Below are positions 22,081 to 33,900 of a DNA stretch of 64,000 nucleotides, one piece after another. The notes beneath the pieces were generated by a model. The model was not told the DNA's origin. It did no database searches and saw only the letters and a list, made by a program, of their open reading frames with translations. Position 1 is the first letter of the stretch. The number at the start of each line of letters is the position of its first letter. The translations under genes and the position numbers were made by a program. The stretch comes from Nissolia schottii (Eukaryota; Streptophyta; Magnoliopsida; Fabales; Fabaceae): contig QANU01055972.1 in the NCBI GenBank assembly GCA_003254905.1, positions 62,001 through 126,000 on the forward strand. The letters run 5' to 3'.

Positions 22081-24306
22081 TCAAACCTCATAACCAGGAT
22101 TAAATTTTTGTTGCACATCTTCATAGCTTTCCAACTCTTCCATGTCTTCCAAACTCCCCAGAAATAGAGGAAGTCTTTGGTGCAGCTTAACTGGTTGAAG
22201 TGAAAGAATTCTAGTTTTTCCATCAGACCCTCTTCCACCAGCCTGCTCTACAATGAAACTGAGAGGGTTCGCTTCGTAGACAAGGCGAAGATGATCCCTC
22301 GGATTCATTGCAACACCACCATACAGTAAAGTTCGGTGGAGATCAGCCACCAGAGAACATATATACCTGGCTGAGTACTTCTTCGGATATCTACCTTTTC
22401 CTTGTCTGATAGTGTCTATATACCGCCTTAAACCTTCAGGCCAGTCAAAATATCGCGCATCGTTCAGAGAATAAATTTGCCCTGCCAACAACATAAAAGC
22501 TATATACATCAAATTTTACATAGAAGAAGATAACAATGACAATATCCAACCCAAGAAAATGAATGCTTCCAACCTTAGTTTGTCATATAACAAAGGAATC
22601 AAAGATAAGAGTAAGGTCATTAGATCTGCATTTATTACCACGGGGAGGAATTTTGAGGCTTGGATTTGTGAGAACGAAGTCTCCTGTTGAATGAACAAGA
22701 GTGAATGTCTGTGTTCCAGAACCAAAGGTGGTGCAAAGTATAGTAGCAGATGAATACATAACATAGCCAGCAGCAACCAGCCTACTTCCACTCTGGAGTG
22801 AATTCAGCATAGCCTTCTCCTCAGTCGGTAGATCATCTAGTTCCTCAAGGCGCTTATAAATACCGAAAATTGTACCCGTAGGAATGGATGCATCAATGTT
22901 TTTTGAACCGTCAAGGGGATCGGTTACAACCACATATGGACCATCATCGCTTATCCAAATTGGTGCATCATTTTCTTCAGAAGCCATCACAGCAACTTTT
23001 CCAGATTTTTGGAGCGATGACAAGATAATTTCATTCTGCAATGATAATGGTAAATTACATAATTCTTCAACATAATGGAAAGAAAGAAGTTAAACAGGAA
23101 AGTCACCGGTCAGACACCGGTATGACAAATGAGAATAGCATTTAAGAACAAGATCAACCCTAATATTTTATCAACAATATTCTAACAATCTGTTTCATAA
23201 CTTTGATAGAAGTAAAACTGCTAGTCAGTTGTCACAATGGCAATGTAGGTCTTATCTCAAGTAAGATGTTCACTACTTTGAGTCAGGAGAATAACCACCT
23301 TCAACATACTCCAAATGTTATAATACCAAGTAACAAAAGGGTTTTTCAAGGATTTAAGTAGATATCACCATCAGCAGTCAACAGATACATGTTTCTTATA
23401 TTGGTATTTGTTTGCCATCATTTTGATGTTACTCAACAACTTACTCAGATATAGGGGAGCTAAATTGAATTAATTTTCCCTGATTATGGTTCAACTAATG
23501 CAAATGTCAATAGGCATGAAATGAAACCCACAAATTCCCAAACTTAGAAGAATTTGAGGGGATACTGGAAAACAAGGACCACAGAAAATTAGCTCACTTT
23601 TAGCATGCACTTTCATCTAATTTTCACCTCAATTTGGAAGCATGCATCTTTTTCTTCAAAAGATGAAATGCAATTGGTGCCTACTCCACTTTCATCCCAT
23701 CCTTCTTTCTCCTCTGGTTTTAAAGCATGCCGTATTCATCCCAATTAATTAGCCAATTACCACAAAGCATCATGACACACCCCACAAAATTTCACACCAA
23801 GACAATCACATCAAAGGGTAAAAGGAGAAGAAAATGACACCCATTTTAGTAACCTCAATAGAAAAAGGAAAAAAAAATACCGATACTATATCAAGAGGCT
23901 TAGGAGCATCCCTATCTGAACCCACAGCTCCACTAATACCCTTTTGGCTGCCAAGGCTGGAATTGAAAGGGGAAGCCACAAGAGCTGCAATTCTCTTGCA
24001 AGCATACTGAATGTGATGGAGCAACACCACCATATCATCTTCCACATTTATTCCTCTCTTACCCACATAATCCATCAGAGTAACAAACCCATCATCACCT
24101 GAAGATAAAGATGACGATGAAGAAGAACCACCACCCAGGGCCATCATCACCGACCTCACCCCTCCAGACCCAGAAACTGAAGCCATGTTTTGTCTGCTGA
24201 AAAGGGTGGTTCTATGTGGGAAAAGATGGGTTTTTGATGGGAAAGTTTGGAACTTTGACCTGAAAGTGTGGAATTGGCACAAGGTTGATGTTGCTGCTGA
24301 ATTCAT
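22081..24306 (-). CDS. cpFBPII: Plastid fructose-1,6-bisphosphatase, redox-insensitive type (cpFBPII)
   Basis: It hydrolyses fructose-1,6-bisphosphate to fructose-6-phosphate in the chloroplast stroma. Three exons, 23881-24306, 22639-23035 and 22081-22481, encode 407 residues in phase. The first ~80 residues are rich in Ser, Thr and Arg and lack acidic residues near the start, as in a transit peptide. Family signatures: ISDDGPYVVVTDPLDGSKNI (metal and substrate site), STGTIFGIY-like PTGTIFGIYK, LLYGGVAMNP, and FIVEQAGGRGSDG. In the classical thioredoxin-regulated plastid enzyme a loop after GIY carries three cysteines. Here the same stretch (KRLEELDDLPTEEKAMLNSL) has none, which matches the cpFBPII form such as Arabidopsis At5g64380. 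Divergently placed from NIC1, 1.8 kb away. Confidence 0.93.
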
Positions 24307-25074
24307 AATTATGAAAGGGTTATGTGGGTTTCATTCAAAAACGTTATCAACAGACAATTCCAGTAGTTGATACCTCAGAACACACACAACAGATGAAAAG
24401 GCCTCTTTTTTTCTTTTTCTAGTTTTTTTTTGGAGAAAAAAATAAAATAACTGTAATACGTATCCGTTTATTTTTTTATTTATTTAATTATGATAAATGC
24501 TAGTAAATGTTGGCTGTTTGTGCGGAATTAACTGCATATTTCAAGTTATTATGTCTTGATTGTTGTCATTGATGTAATGGTTGATGGTGATCAGATTGGA
24601 TAACAACTTTTTAAGTTTATATCTTTAAAAATCAAATTAATCATACTAATTTTATCGTGAGATGAGATGAACTAAGTACTATTTGAACGAATCTGAATTT
24701 CATTAACAAAAAAATCTCTTGTTTTCAAGGAATAATCAACATTTCTTCTATGATACGGTCTCATATTTAATTTTTTTTATTACTTTCTCTTTCGTAATAA
24801 AAAATGAATAACTTGTGCTTTGTGAAGTTCCTTAGGCCGGAAAACAATAACTTGTGTGGTTTGAACTCATTATTAGTAAGACATTATGTCAAACTTAGTC
24901 ATTATTAAATAAAATTTTAATAAAGTATAAGTCTTATTAAAATATCACTATATAATAAATAGATCGTAAAGTAATTCTTATATTCACGTGGAGCAAATTA
25001 TTTTATAATCCAAATAATTATTAATTTTTCTTTCATTGTATTGCTTTCTCTTCTTTTAAAAGTAATAATAATGA
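24307..25074. other. FBPase 5' flank
   Basis: Upstream side of the minus-strand FBPase gene, with a leader next to 24306 and AT-rich sequence beyond. No gene or clear element seen. Confidence 0.45.
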
Positions 25075-25478
25075 TAAAACCCCCCAAAATCATTTATCTA
25101 GATTTCACTTTTGGATCCTCCTCAATTTTAATTTCAGACAATTTCATTCCTCCAAATTTTAATTTTGGACAAATTCATCCTCCATTAAAAAATTGAGAGA
25201 GATTAAATTGTTCGATTTTTTACTAAATGCAAAACGACGTCATTTATGAGAGAGTTGACGTGGAGCTTAAGGAGCCATGTGGCGTCCGTTACGCCCCACA
25301 TACAATGAGCCTGTTAGAAAAACGGAGGAAAGGACCACCTTATTCGACAGTAAAATTTAATATGGACTAATATAACTAAAAAAATTGACAAGAATCAAAT
25401 TGTCCCAAAATAAAATCTAGAGGGTTGATTTTGAGGAGTTTTGTCAATAATTTAAAGGAATGATTTTGGTTTTTATTT
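25075..25478. mobile_element. MITE-like non-autonomous element, about 400 bp
   Basis: The left side (CCAAAATCATTTATCTAGATTT) and the right side (AAAATCTAGAGGG...AATGATTTTGG) are imperfect inverse copies over roughly 70 bases. The interior carries a GTTGACGTGGAGC / GCCATGTGGCGTCC segment, which breaks the AT-rich background. The exact ends and target duplication are not clear. The next ~640 bases to 26124 are the NIC1 5' flank. Confidence 0.4.
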
Positions 25479-26058
25479 TTCAATAATCATTAATTGTCAT
25501 GCTATGTAGAGCATAAAATAATTTGCTCAATGATAAATATAAGAATTACTCAAATCAACTCCCACAAATAATTGGTGGGTTTGTTTTAACTTTCTTAAAA
25601 AATAATTAAAACAAAAAAAAAATTGATATAGAGTTGAAAAAGTTGTAAACAAATTTTTATAAGAAATTATTCTATTTAGTTTCCCATAAAAAAAGCTTAA
25701 AACTATTTTTTTAATTTTTATTATTTTAAAAATTTTATAAAAATATACCGCATCAAAAAATATTAGTAAAGCATAATTATACACATACAAAACTAATTAT
25801 TTAAACAAAATATTATTTTAACCAATACAAACGCACATAAAAAGTACAAAAGTATGAATCATTTTTGAAGGTGAGTGTGACTTGTTGAGAGAAAAATCCA
25901 TGTCATTATTATCCACTATCCACTATAGGAGACGTTTCTGACTTTTCCGCTAGATTGAGTCACGGACTACATTATAGAAACCATATGATTGTGTATTATT
26001 ATAAAGATGCATAATAATAATTTGGTGCGCGAACTAATTCACTTCTCCCTTCTTGGCA

Positions 26059-26073
26059 TCTATCTATCTATCT
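26059..26073. repeat. Short TATC microsatellite in the NIC1 leader
   Basis: About four TATC units lie 50 bases upstream of the NIC1 start codon, probably in the 5' UTR. Confidence 0.7.
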
Positions 26074-26124
26074 CCAGGAATCAGGTTTGATTATTCATTC
26101 TCTCGCAACTAAGTGAAAGCCAAA

Positions 26125-27838
26125 ATGGTGTCACAGACAGTTGAACTCCTCAAGAATGAGATTCCTCTGCAGCAGGACTCTGTGGTTCTAACTGAACGCA
26201 CTGTCAATGGTCTTGTTCTTGTTGACATCATCAATGGCTTCTGCACAGTTGGTTCCGGAAATCTGGTATCTCTGCTCAACTGGAATTAGATTCTCTTTTC
26301 ATATTCAAAAGTGATGAGAAGCATATACAGCCTTCTCTCTCTGTGTCTGTCCCTGTTTTTTTTTTTTCTTTCTTTTTTTTAAATTTATTATTATATATTA
26401 TTTTGATAATCTAGAATATTATTTTGTGACGAATTGATTAAGTAGAGTTTGTTTGAGACTACTAGGAAATTCAATAGCTTAATCCGTTAACTAAATAAAG
26501 AGTATATTTTTGGATCAAGATGTTGAGCCATTATTTGATTTTTTTTCTTAGTTCGTCAATTTAAGTTTCTTCTTAGGTTAGACTCTGTTCCTAAAAGCTT
26601 AAATTGATGGTTAGAGGCACATGAATGGTTTTTATACCTGTCTCTTAACATTTACCAAACCACTTAACCCAATACATAGCAGTGTTGTGCCTTCATTAGT
26701 TTTCCTTTTCTTTTCACACTTGAAGTGAATCAAGCCTTAATGATATTTTTCAGGCTCCAAGAGAACCCAACAGACAGATTTCAGGAATGATCGATGAAGC
26801 AACAAGGCTAGCCAGATTGTTCTGTGAGAAGAAATTGCCAGTTATGGCCTTGCTGGATTCTCACCACCCCAACAAGTCAGAGGAACCTTACCCACCTCAC
26901 TGTATTGTTGGCACTGATGAATCAAATCTTGTTCCAGGTGTGTATGTAGTTCCCTTCTTCCTCCCTTGTTATCTCTCCTCAACAAATCACGCATAATTCA
27001 TGTTTGCTATGTAGTGTATACTAACATATTTCTTGGATTTGCAGCTTTGAGATGGTTAGAGAATGAAAGCAATGTAACAATCAGGCGAAAGGATTGTTTT
27101 GATGGATATTTGGGCTCAATAGAAGAAGATGGTTCTAATGTTTTTGTAGATTGGGTGAAGAAGAATAAGATAGAAACTGTGAGTACTATTGCTATTTTTA
27201 ACTGTTTCTGACAAGTAGAGTTGTAAAGTTCTGATCTCATGTCATTATAACCACTAATGTGTTTATTATTACTTGCCTTGGTGAAGCTGCTGGTAGTAGG
27301 CGTATGCACTGATATCTGCGTTTTGGACTTTGTGTGCTCAACAATGTCTGCTAAAAACCGAGGCTTTCTAGAGCCTCTACAAAATGTGGTGGTGTATTCA
27401 CGTGGCTGTGCTACCTTTGACATCCCTCAAGAGGTAGCCAGAAACACAAAAGGAACTCTAGCTCACCCTCAGGTATATTCATAATGAATAATGTTAGTAT
27501 TCATTTTGAGTGAAACGTCAACACATCTACCGTAAAACAAGGTCCTATTGAGTTGTAGACCCATTAGAATTTCAGCCAATGGTGATTGACATGTGATCGA
27601 CATAATGTCCCACATAAAATGAGTACAAATTAAACAACTCATTCATAAAGATAATAGATGATGTAAACATAAGAAATAATAATCTCTACATGTGTCACTC
27701 AAATCTAAGGCGTAAGTTTAATTTAATGCACTTTTGTAATGGCAGGAGTTTATGCATCACGTGGGTCTGTACATGGCCAAAGAAAGGGGAGCCAGGATAG
27801 CAAACCAAGTGCTGTTTGGAGCGGCAGAGAAGATATAA
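26125..27838 (+). CDS. NIC1: Nicotinamidase 1
   Basis: It converts nicotinamide to nicotinic acid in the NAD salvage pathway and belongs to the isochorismatase-like cysteine hydrolases. Five exons, 26125-26265, 26754-26937, 27045-27178, 27287-27472 and 27746-27838, encode 245 residues in phase, the usual family length. The catalytic triad is visible: Asp34 in LVLVDIINGF, Lys124 in RRKDCFDGY, and Cys164 in GVCTDICV. DSHHP supplies metal-binding residues, and PPHCIVGTDESNLVP is a family signature. The C-terminal EFMHHVGLYMAKERGA is strongly conserved with Arabidopsis NIC1 (At2g22570). No transit peptide is evident, so it is probably cytosolic. Convergent with EX1; 3.1 kb separates the stops. 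Confidence 0.94.
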
Positions 27839-29498
27839 TATAAAATAAAACTAATGTGGTGGCATCCTCATCTCAATAAAGCTCTCTAAGACATGTACAT
27901 ATGTAAAGGTTGGTTCTAATAAAGTTGCAAATGACCATACTACATATCATCACAAGTAAAATAAAGGCTTTTAATCTTAAGACCATATTGTGAAATGTAA
28001 CAAGTTTCTGTAATAATAATAGTATCGAAAGAGAAGGCTTATCATGCCAATGTCTGAATTTTACATTTCATCAATTCATTATCAAAGTTTAGCGGTGCTA
28101 CACACCATTTTTGAATCAATGGCTATCTTACGAATCCCTCGTAACTTCTCGGAAGTCATCTTTTTTCATCCATTCCATTGATAAATATCCAACACAAGGC
28201 TGGGATTGAAAAGAGGCACGACGGTTGTGTCATTGCTATAAATCAGATCCTTATTCAAGATTTTGAAAGATCATTTCTGGACCTTCAATTCGATGATGGT
28301 AATATACAGATCTTATTTACCAAAGACGTGAATGCTGTCTAAAGTGAGAAGTTAAAATAATGTTATTTGGATAATCAGAGATTTCATTCATCCTAACAGA
28401 ATAACAACGATATTGACCATGCATACATTAAGCTAAGCATGACTATTTATGAATTTATGATACATTGACATATAATTTGTAAGAAAAATGAGAAACAAGA
28501 AACAATATACAAAGTTGATGAAAGATACTAACATAACATGCCCTAGTGCTGATATTGTGAATCCCCCTTCATTCTATAAGTTAGTAAAGCTACAGCAACC
28601 ATGCATAAGATAGCCCAGTCAGCTGTTGGAACTAGAAAAGTAGTCAAATGCCCAAACTCTATGCGCTTGGTAGAAGGCTACAGGTGACAAATATTTTAAA
28701 GCTGTACATAGAAGAGAGAGAAGCATGAAAATCAACATCATAGAAAATTGGTGCTCACTCAAGAAAAACATGATACGGCTCACTGTGTAGTTAAGATTGA
28801 ACATTGGATACCTTAAATGGAAGACGATGCATTGATTAGTCTTTCCACTAAAGCACAGGTTTTAGCAATCAACAAAACCTGGAACCTAAAAAAAACAGCA
28901 AACATCTTCAATCATATATTTAAGAAGGTTTGCATTTTACAGCATGAAATCTTGATGAAATACTGTAATTAAAATCACCAAGACAATGCAATAAGAGGTT
29001 GCAACTAGCAGTAATTGAACAATATGGGAAAGCATCAAGAAAGCTTTACACCAGGTTCTGAAAGAGAGGAATTGATAAGGAAAAACAGAGAAAAGAAACA
29101 ATTAACCAGTTCTTATATGACCAGGCAAGTCACAACGAGTTGCTTTGAAAATGGCCAAGCCAAATGATTTTAATCAGTTCAATTACATGACTGATTTATA
29201 TATAACTTGAAATGGTTGATTATCGTTAAGTCGAATACAATGCCCTTAAAGAAACCATGTGCTGAACACTAAAAGAAAGCTATGAAAATATCCCCAATTA
29301 GAAGTGAGAGCAGGCAAGACAAGGTTTTGCTTAAACTGGCCAGGCTACTTTTGCAATAACACTGGCATTAGCCTGGCTTTACCTATCATAGGCTTATCTT
29401 TTATTTGGAATGACTTGTTCTTGAAAATGCAAAACCTTGACTGAGCCTGAAAATCTATTGAAAGGCCCACATGACTTGGTGTATAAATAGGCCAATAG
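27839..29498. other. Spacer between NIC1 and the RTE LINE
   Basis: It contains the NIC1 3' UTR at its left end. Beyond about 28050 I recognise no coding exon, RNA gene or repeat with ends. The EX1 3' region could extend here but nothing proves it. Confidence 0.45.
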
Positions 29499-29508
29499 GC
29501 TCATGCTA

Positions 29509-30494
29509 CAACAACAACAACGGAATCTTTTCCCATTACGTGGGGTCGGCTACATGGATCAAACCACGTTATAGTGCCCAATCAAGGACCATGTTTTCAT
29601 GTAGCCCATTAACTTCTAAATCTTTTCTAATTGTCTCCTCTATATTTTTTCTAGGTCTCCCTCTCTCTCTAGTTAATGAGTTACTCACCATTTGATCTAC
29701 TCTCCTTACTGGGGCTTCTATAGGTCTCCTCACATGTCCAAACCACCTAAGACGAAATTCTACTATCTTCTCCACAATAAGTGCTACCCCAACTTTCTCC
29801 CTAGTACATTTGTTTCTAATCTTATCTTGTCTAGTGTGCCCACTCATCCAACACAACATCCTCATTTCCGTAACATCGAGTTTATTTTCATGTTGACTTT
29901 TTACTACCCAACACTCACTCCCATATAACATTGTCGATCTTATGGTTGTGGTAAAATTTTCTCCTAAACTGGAGTGGCACTTTTTTATCACACAGAACCC
30001 TTGAGGCATTCCTCCATTCCATCCACCCAGCTTGGATCCTATGATTCACAACTCCCTCTGTCTCTCCGTCATTTTGGATAATGGAGCCAAGGTACTTGAA
30101 CCTTGTGACGTGTGACATAGGATCGTCTCCAATATTAACCTCTAAGTTAGAAATTTGTATGCCTCTAGCTAAACTTGCATTCCATATATTCCGTCTTACT
30201 TTTGCTTATGCAAAGACAGAGTGTTTCTAGCACTTGTCTTCATAGTTTTACTTTCCATTTAACTCTTTTCTCAACTCACCCACCAGAACGATGTCATCCG
30301 CAAAAACCATGCATTAGGGGGCACAAGATCTTGACTGTGTTCAGTAAAAGCATCCAGGACCAGGGTAAAAAGATAGGGGCTCGGAGTAGACCCTTGGTGC
30401 AGGTCAATTGTGATGGGGAGGTCCTCTGTCGCCACTTCTCACTCTTATGTTGGTTGTGATCCTGCCATACATATCTTTGATTGCTCATATATAA
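29509..30494 (-). mobile_element. 5'-truncated RTE-type LINE with perfect 10-bp target duplication
   Basis: Minus-strand pieces encode the end of an RTE-clade reverse transcriptase: a QGS-like 'TLSPYLF'-type stretch near 30370-30400, 'FADDI'-equivalent sequence near 30295, FKYLGSIIQNDGE, STMLYGSECWVVK, and FRLRWFGHVRRP..APVRRVD with RGRPRK. The 3' end is a (TTG)n tail, seen as CAACAACAACAAC at 29509-29521. GCTCATGCTA flanks both sides (29499-29508 and 30495-30504). It is 986 bp, lacks the 5' part, and its frames are shifted, so it is inactive. The intact duplication suggests a fairly recent insertion. Confidence 0.87.
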
Positions 30495-30504
30495 GCTCAT
30501 GCTA

Positions 30505-30953
30505 TATAGGTTTCACATAAATCTAAGCCTTTAACAAAATAACAATATTGTGTAAATAGGGCTACTTGTTATTCCAAATAAGTCTTAGTAACCCGGGCCG
30601 AACCTAAGCCTGCCTTTTGTAATAAATAGGGTTGGCCAAACTAGGCCAAGCTGTATGCCCATGATAGGCTGCATGTCCTATTCTCATTTGTACCGAAAAC
30701 TAGGGTGAAACAATCTCTCAACTAAATACAAACATTTTGCTCCAACCAAAGAGCACATCTACATTATATGCAGATTTGCAGAACATATAAACCCAACTTC
30801 AAAGTTTGACTCACTAATCATGCTAATAATATGATTTCCATGCTTCCCAGATTGAAAAGAAAAATTGATGCAGAAAATGAAGTTCATATAGTAACTGCTT
30901 TCATGACATTTAAATCTTAAATCGGTAGAACTTACGCAAAAAGCTTGAAGAAT
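30505..30953. other. EX1 3' flank
   Basis: Region downstream of the EX1 stop on the minus strand, probably holding the 3' UTR. No other feature seen. Confidence 0.45.
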
Positions 30954-33900
30954 TTACACGTCTCTGATATTATGAACAACAGAATCGTATTGTTGAAGCC
31001 GAAGCCGATTGAAGAAGACCAAAAAATGATAATCAGGGGCCCAATACACAAAACCAACAACAGGCCCTGCTTTTATGTGCTACAAAAATCAAAAGAAGGC
31101 AAGTTGAAATAAGAGCCATTTGCACAAAAGTAATAAAGCATAATTTCAAGCTGGAATTACAATAGCAAAGATTAAATAATTAGACAAAACTGAAAAAATA
31201 CAAACCTTTCCATCTAGAATCACAAGTTCACCGTCAACCCATCGAGGATTCTGAAACCCTGGCTCAGCCAGCCTCCCTTGGCCTTTATAGCGAGCAATCT
31301 AAAATGTCAATAACATCAGAGTAGACTACAGAACAACTATACTCTCATTTTCTTGATACTGAATTAATTCCAAATTGGTAAGTTAATAAAAAATTTGAGG
31401 GAGAGAGAGAGATGAAGTAAAGAGAGCAATGAAAATGGTATCCCCTACATGAAGAAAAAAATCCTACCACTCCAAACTCTTCAGGAATTATCCCTTTATG
31501 AGGAAGTTGATATCTCTTTCCAACTTTTGCACGAAATGCCACCTAAGGAGATCAAAGAACATGACTAATGACGTGTATGATATAGATTGCATAAACGAAA
31601 AAACTAGCTCCAAAAGATTAATGCAAGTTTGTTTCATTAAAAAACAATAATAAAGAAACATTTACGGTTTATATTAAAGCCAGATTCCATACTATGTTTG
31701 ACATCTGCTTTCGAAAGAAAATGGAAATGGTTCTTATACTTCTACTAACTTTTTTTTTGTACTAAAAAGTTTAGGTGGGGGTAGGCACCGGTATCCAACC
31801 AAGGTCAAGGCATGCCTCCAAGCTCTTTGATCGCTTACAAAGGTACTTACAGATCACCCACCAACAAAGTCCTCACATTGGTCAGCAGGATTCGAACCAT
31901 CTCCCTTTTGGGTTGTTAGCTACTTCTACTAACTTTTAACTAAGGCCTTACTTACTAATGGCCATTAAGACCTATTTGAAAACTTGGATAAATAACGGGG
32001 AACTTGTTTGACAGAGAACACAGCTGAATAGGCCCCTATATTTTATCCAAGTTTTCAAATAGGTCCCTGTAGTTTTTTGACAGACATAGATCCCTGTAGT
32101 TATGAAAAGGTCGACAGTCTATTACGGATTAAAACACTTAGGAAACATAGAGACTACATTAAAAACTTATATAGACCCTGCTGCCACATGGGCAGGCAAG
32201 GCATTTATAGCCCAAATCCCTCTTATGCCCCTTACTCATACTTCCATCATGGTTCAGCAAAGAAGTGTCCAAAAGTGCAAGAATTTTAAATTTGTAATAT
32301 TCAACAAAATAAAATTTACAACATTACCTGGCCAGCTGGTACATACGGATCCCCAGTTAGTTTCAAGGCTTCAACATACTCATAAAACTCAAGATCTGAA
32401 GGCTCCTTAACCCCGCTGTCCTCTTGCCACTGACCATATCGACGTCTAAGTTGAATGACTTCAGAGGAGAAAAGCCCATGTGCACCAACGTAAAGACCTG
32501 ATGAAAACGAAAATATTTTTGTAACTCGGTACACACCACAAAAGATTAAAAACAAACATCCTATTTTCAGTAGCCAATATTTAGCACCTCATAATAACCA
32601 AATTGACAAGTTCTCTAGAAAATCACCATTTAAAGGATCAAAAGTAGCTGGTATTTCAATGCGATTGAAAATTGTTGACCCAGATAATGGTTGGTGATTT
32701 TGTGCCTGGCTTAGCGTGAGATTTATTAATTCTCCCACCTCTTTGAGAACCTAAAAGAATGAAGCACAACGTTATAGTCCAAGCAAAATTTGTCTAGATT
32801 CAACAGCAATGTCAAACTATGCACACACAAAAATTGCAGTTTCTAACTACTTGGACCTACCTTTGAGGGTACCTTTCCCCTGCCAATGAACTTAGCAAGG
32901 TCAAACATAACATGCCCATCTCCGCGTCGACCTTGAAACTTAGTTGATTTATCTGATGATGTCCCCTTGTCATGACCATCCTGCTGATTGACTTCTTTTT
33001 CGACAGTGAAGGAAAATGAACCACGCTCCTCCATCTCCAACTTAGCAGGAACTCGAACCAAATCTCTAGTGGACAAATTGCTGGAAAGTTTCTGAACAAG
33101 ACCTCCAATGACAACTTTGACTGCAATTTCATTCTGTTCTTCACGCTCAAAAGTTTCCAGATCATCATTTATTTCAATTTCATCATCTCCCCCTTGGTCA
33201 GTTTCAGACTTAATGTCTTCCAGTCCCAGACTTTCGGTATCATTGTCCTGCTCTTCATCTTCATCTTCATCTCCATCATCTTCTTCTTCATCATCTTCAT
33301 CCTCTTCTTCCTCAATTATCTGCTCAATCACATTAGATATTAGATCCTTGTCTACTTTCTCGGGAGTTGTCACCTTGAAAATCTTCACCTTCACACCAGG
33401 AACCATATCTTTCAAGACATTCTGAAATCCACGCATTCCCTCTGCTGGATCAGAACCATCATTCCTATCATCAGTTAGATCTTCAGTACTCACAACAAAG
33501 AGTTCACTTTTATCATCAGTTGACTCCACTGAACCCAATCTCTCAGCAGCACCCAATGTTTTAGAGGAGGTTGTTGTGGGACCAGGGAAAGTACCTCTTC
33601 GCTTTAAGTACACAGCCTGAAAATTAAAAGGACACCATATTGCAGTACTACTATTGGACAATGTTATATTGAGACTGAGTTAAGTATTATTGGTATTAAA
33701 ATTGGTATTTCATTTTACCATCACTATTGGACAATAATGACAGGGTATTAGCTAACACTTGAAACAACAACAAACTGGCGTTTAAAATTGAAACCAAACA
33801 GAAAACGGTGGTTTGGTTTGATTGGCACAAAAGAATATCAAATTGAAACTTTTCCCTATTACTGATGTGCCATTATTAAGTGTACTATATATTTATATTT

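Noticed and set aside
28619-28804. A hydrophobic 61-codon minus-strand frame downstream of EX1
   Set aside because: No splice context, no family likeness and AT-rich codon bias; hydrophobic translations are common in T-rich DNA.
33108-33425. A Ser-rich 105-codon plus-strand frame
   Set aside because: Reverse of the Glu/Asp tract in EX1 exon 6, a codon-repeat artefact.
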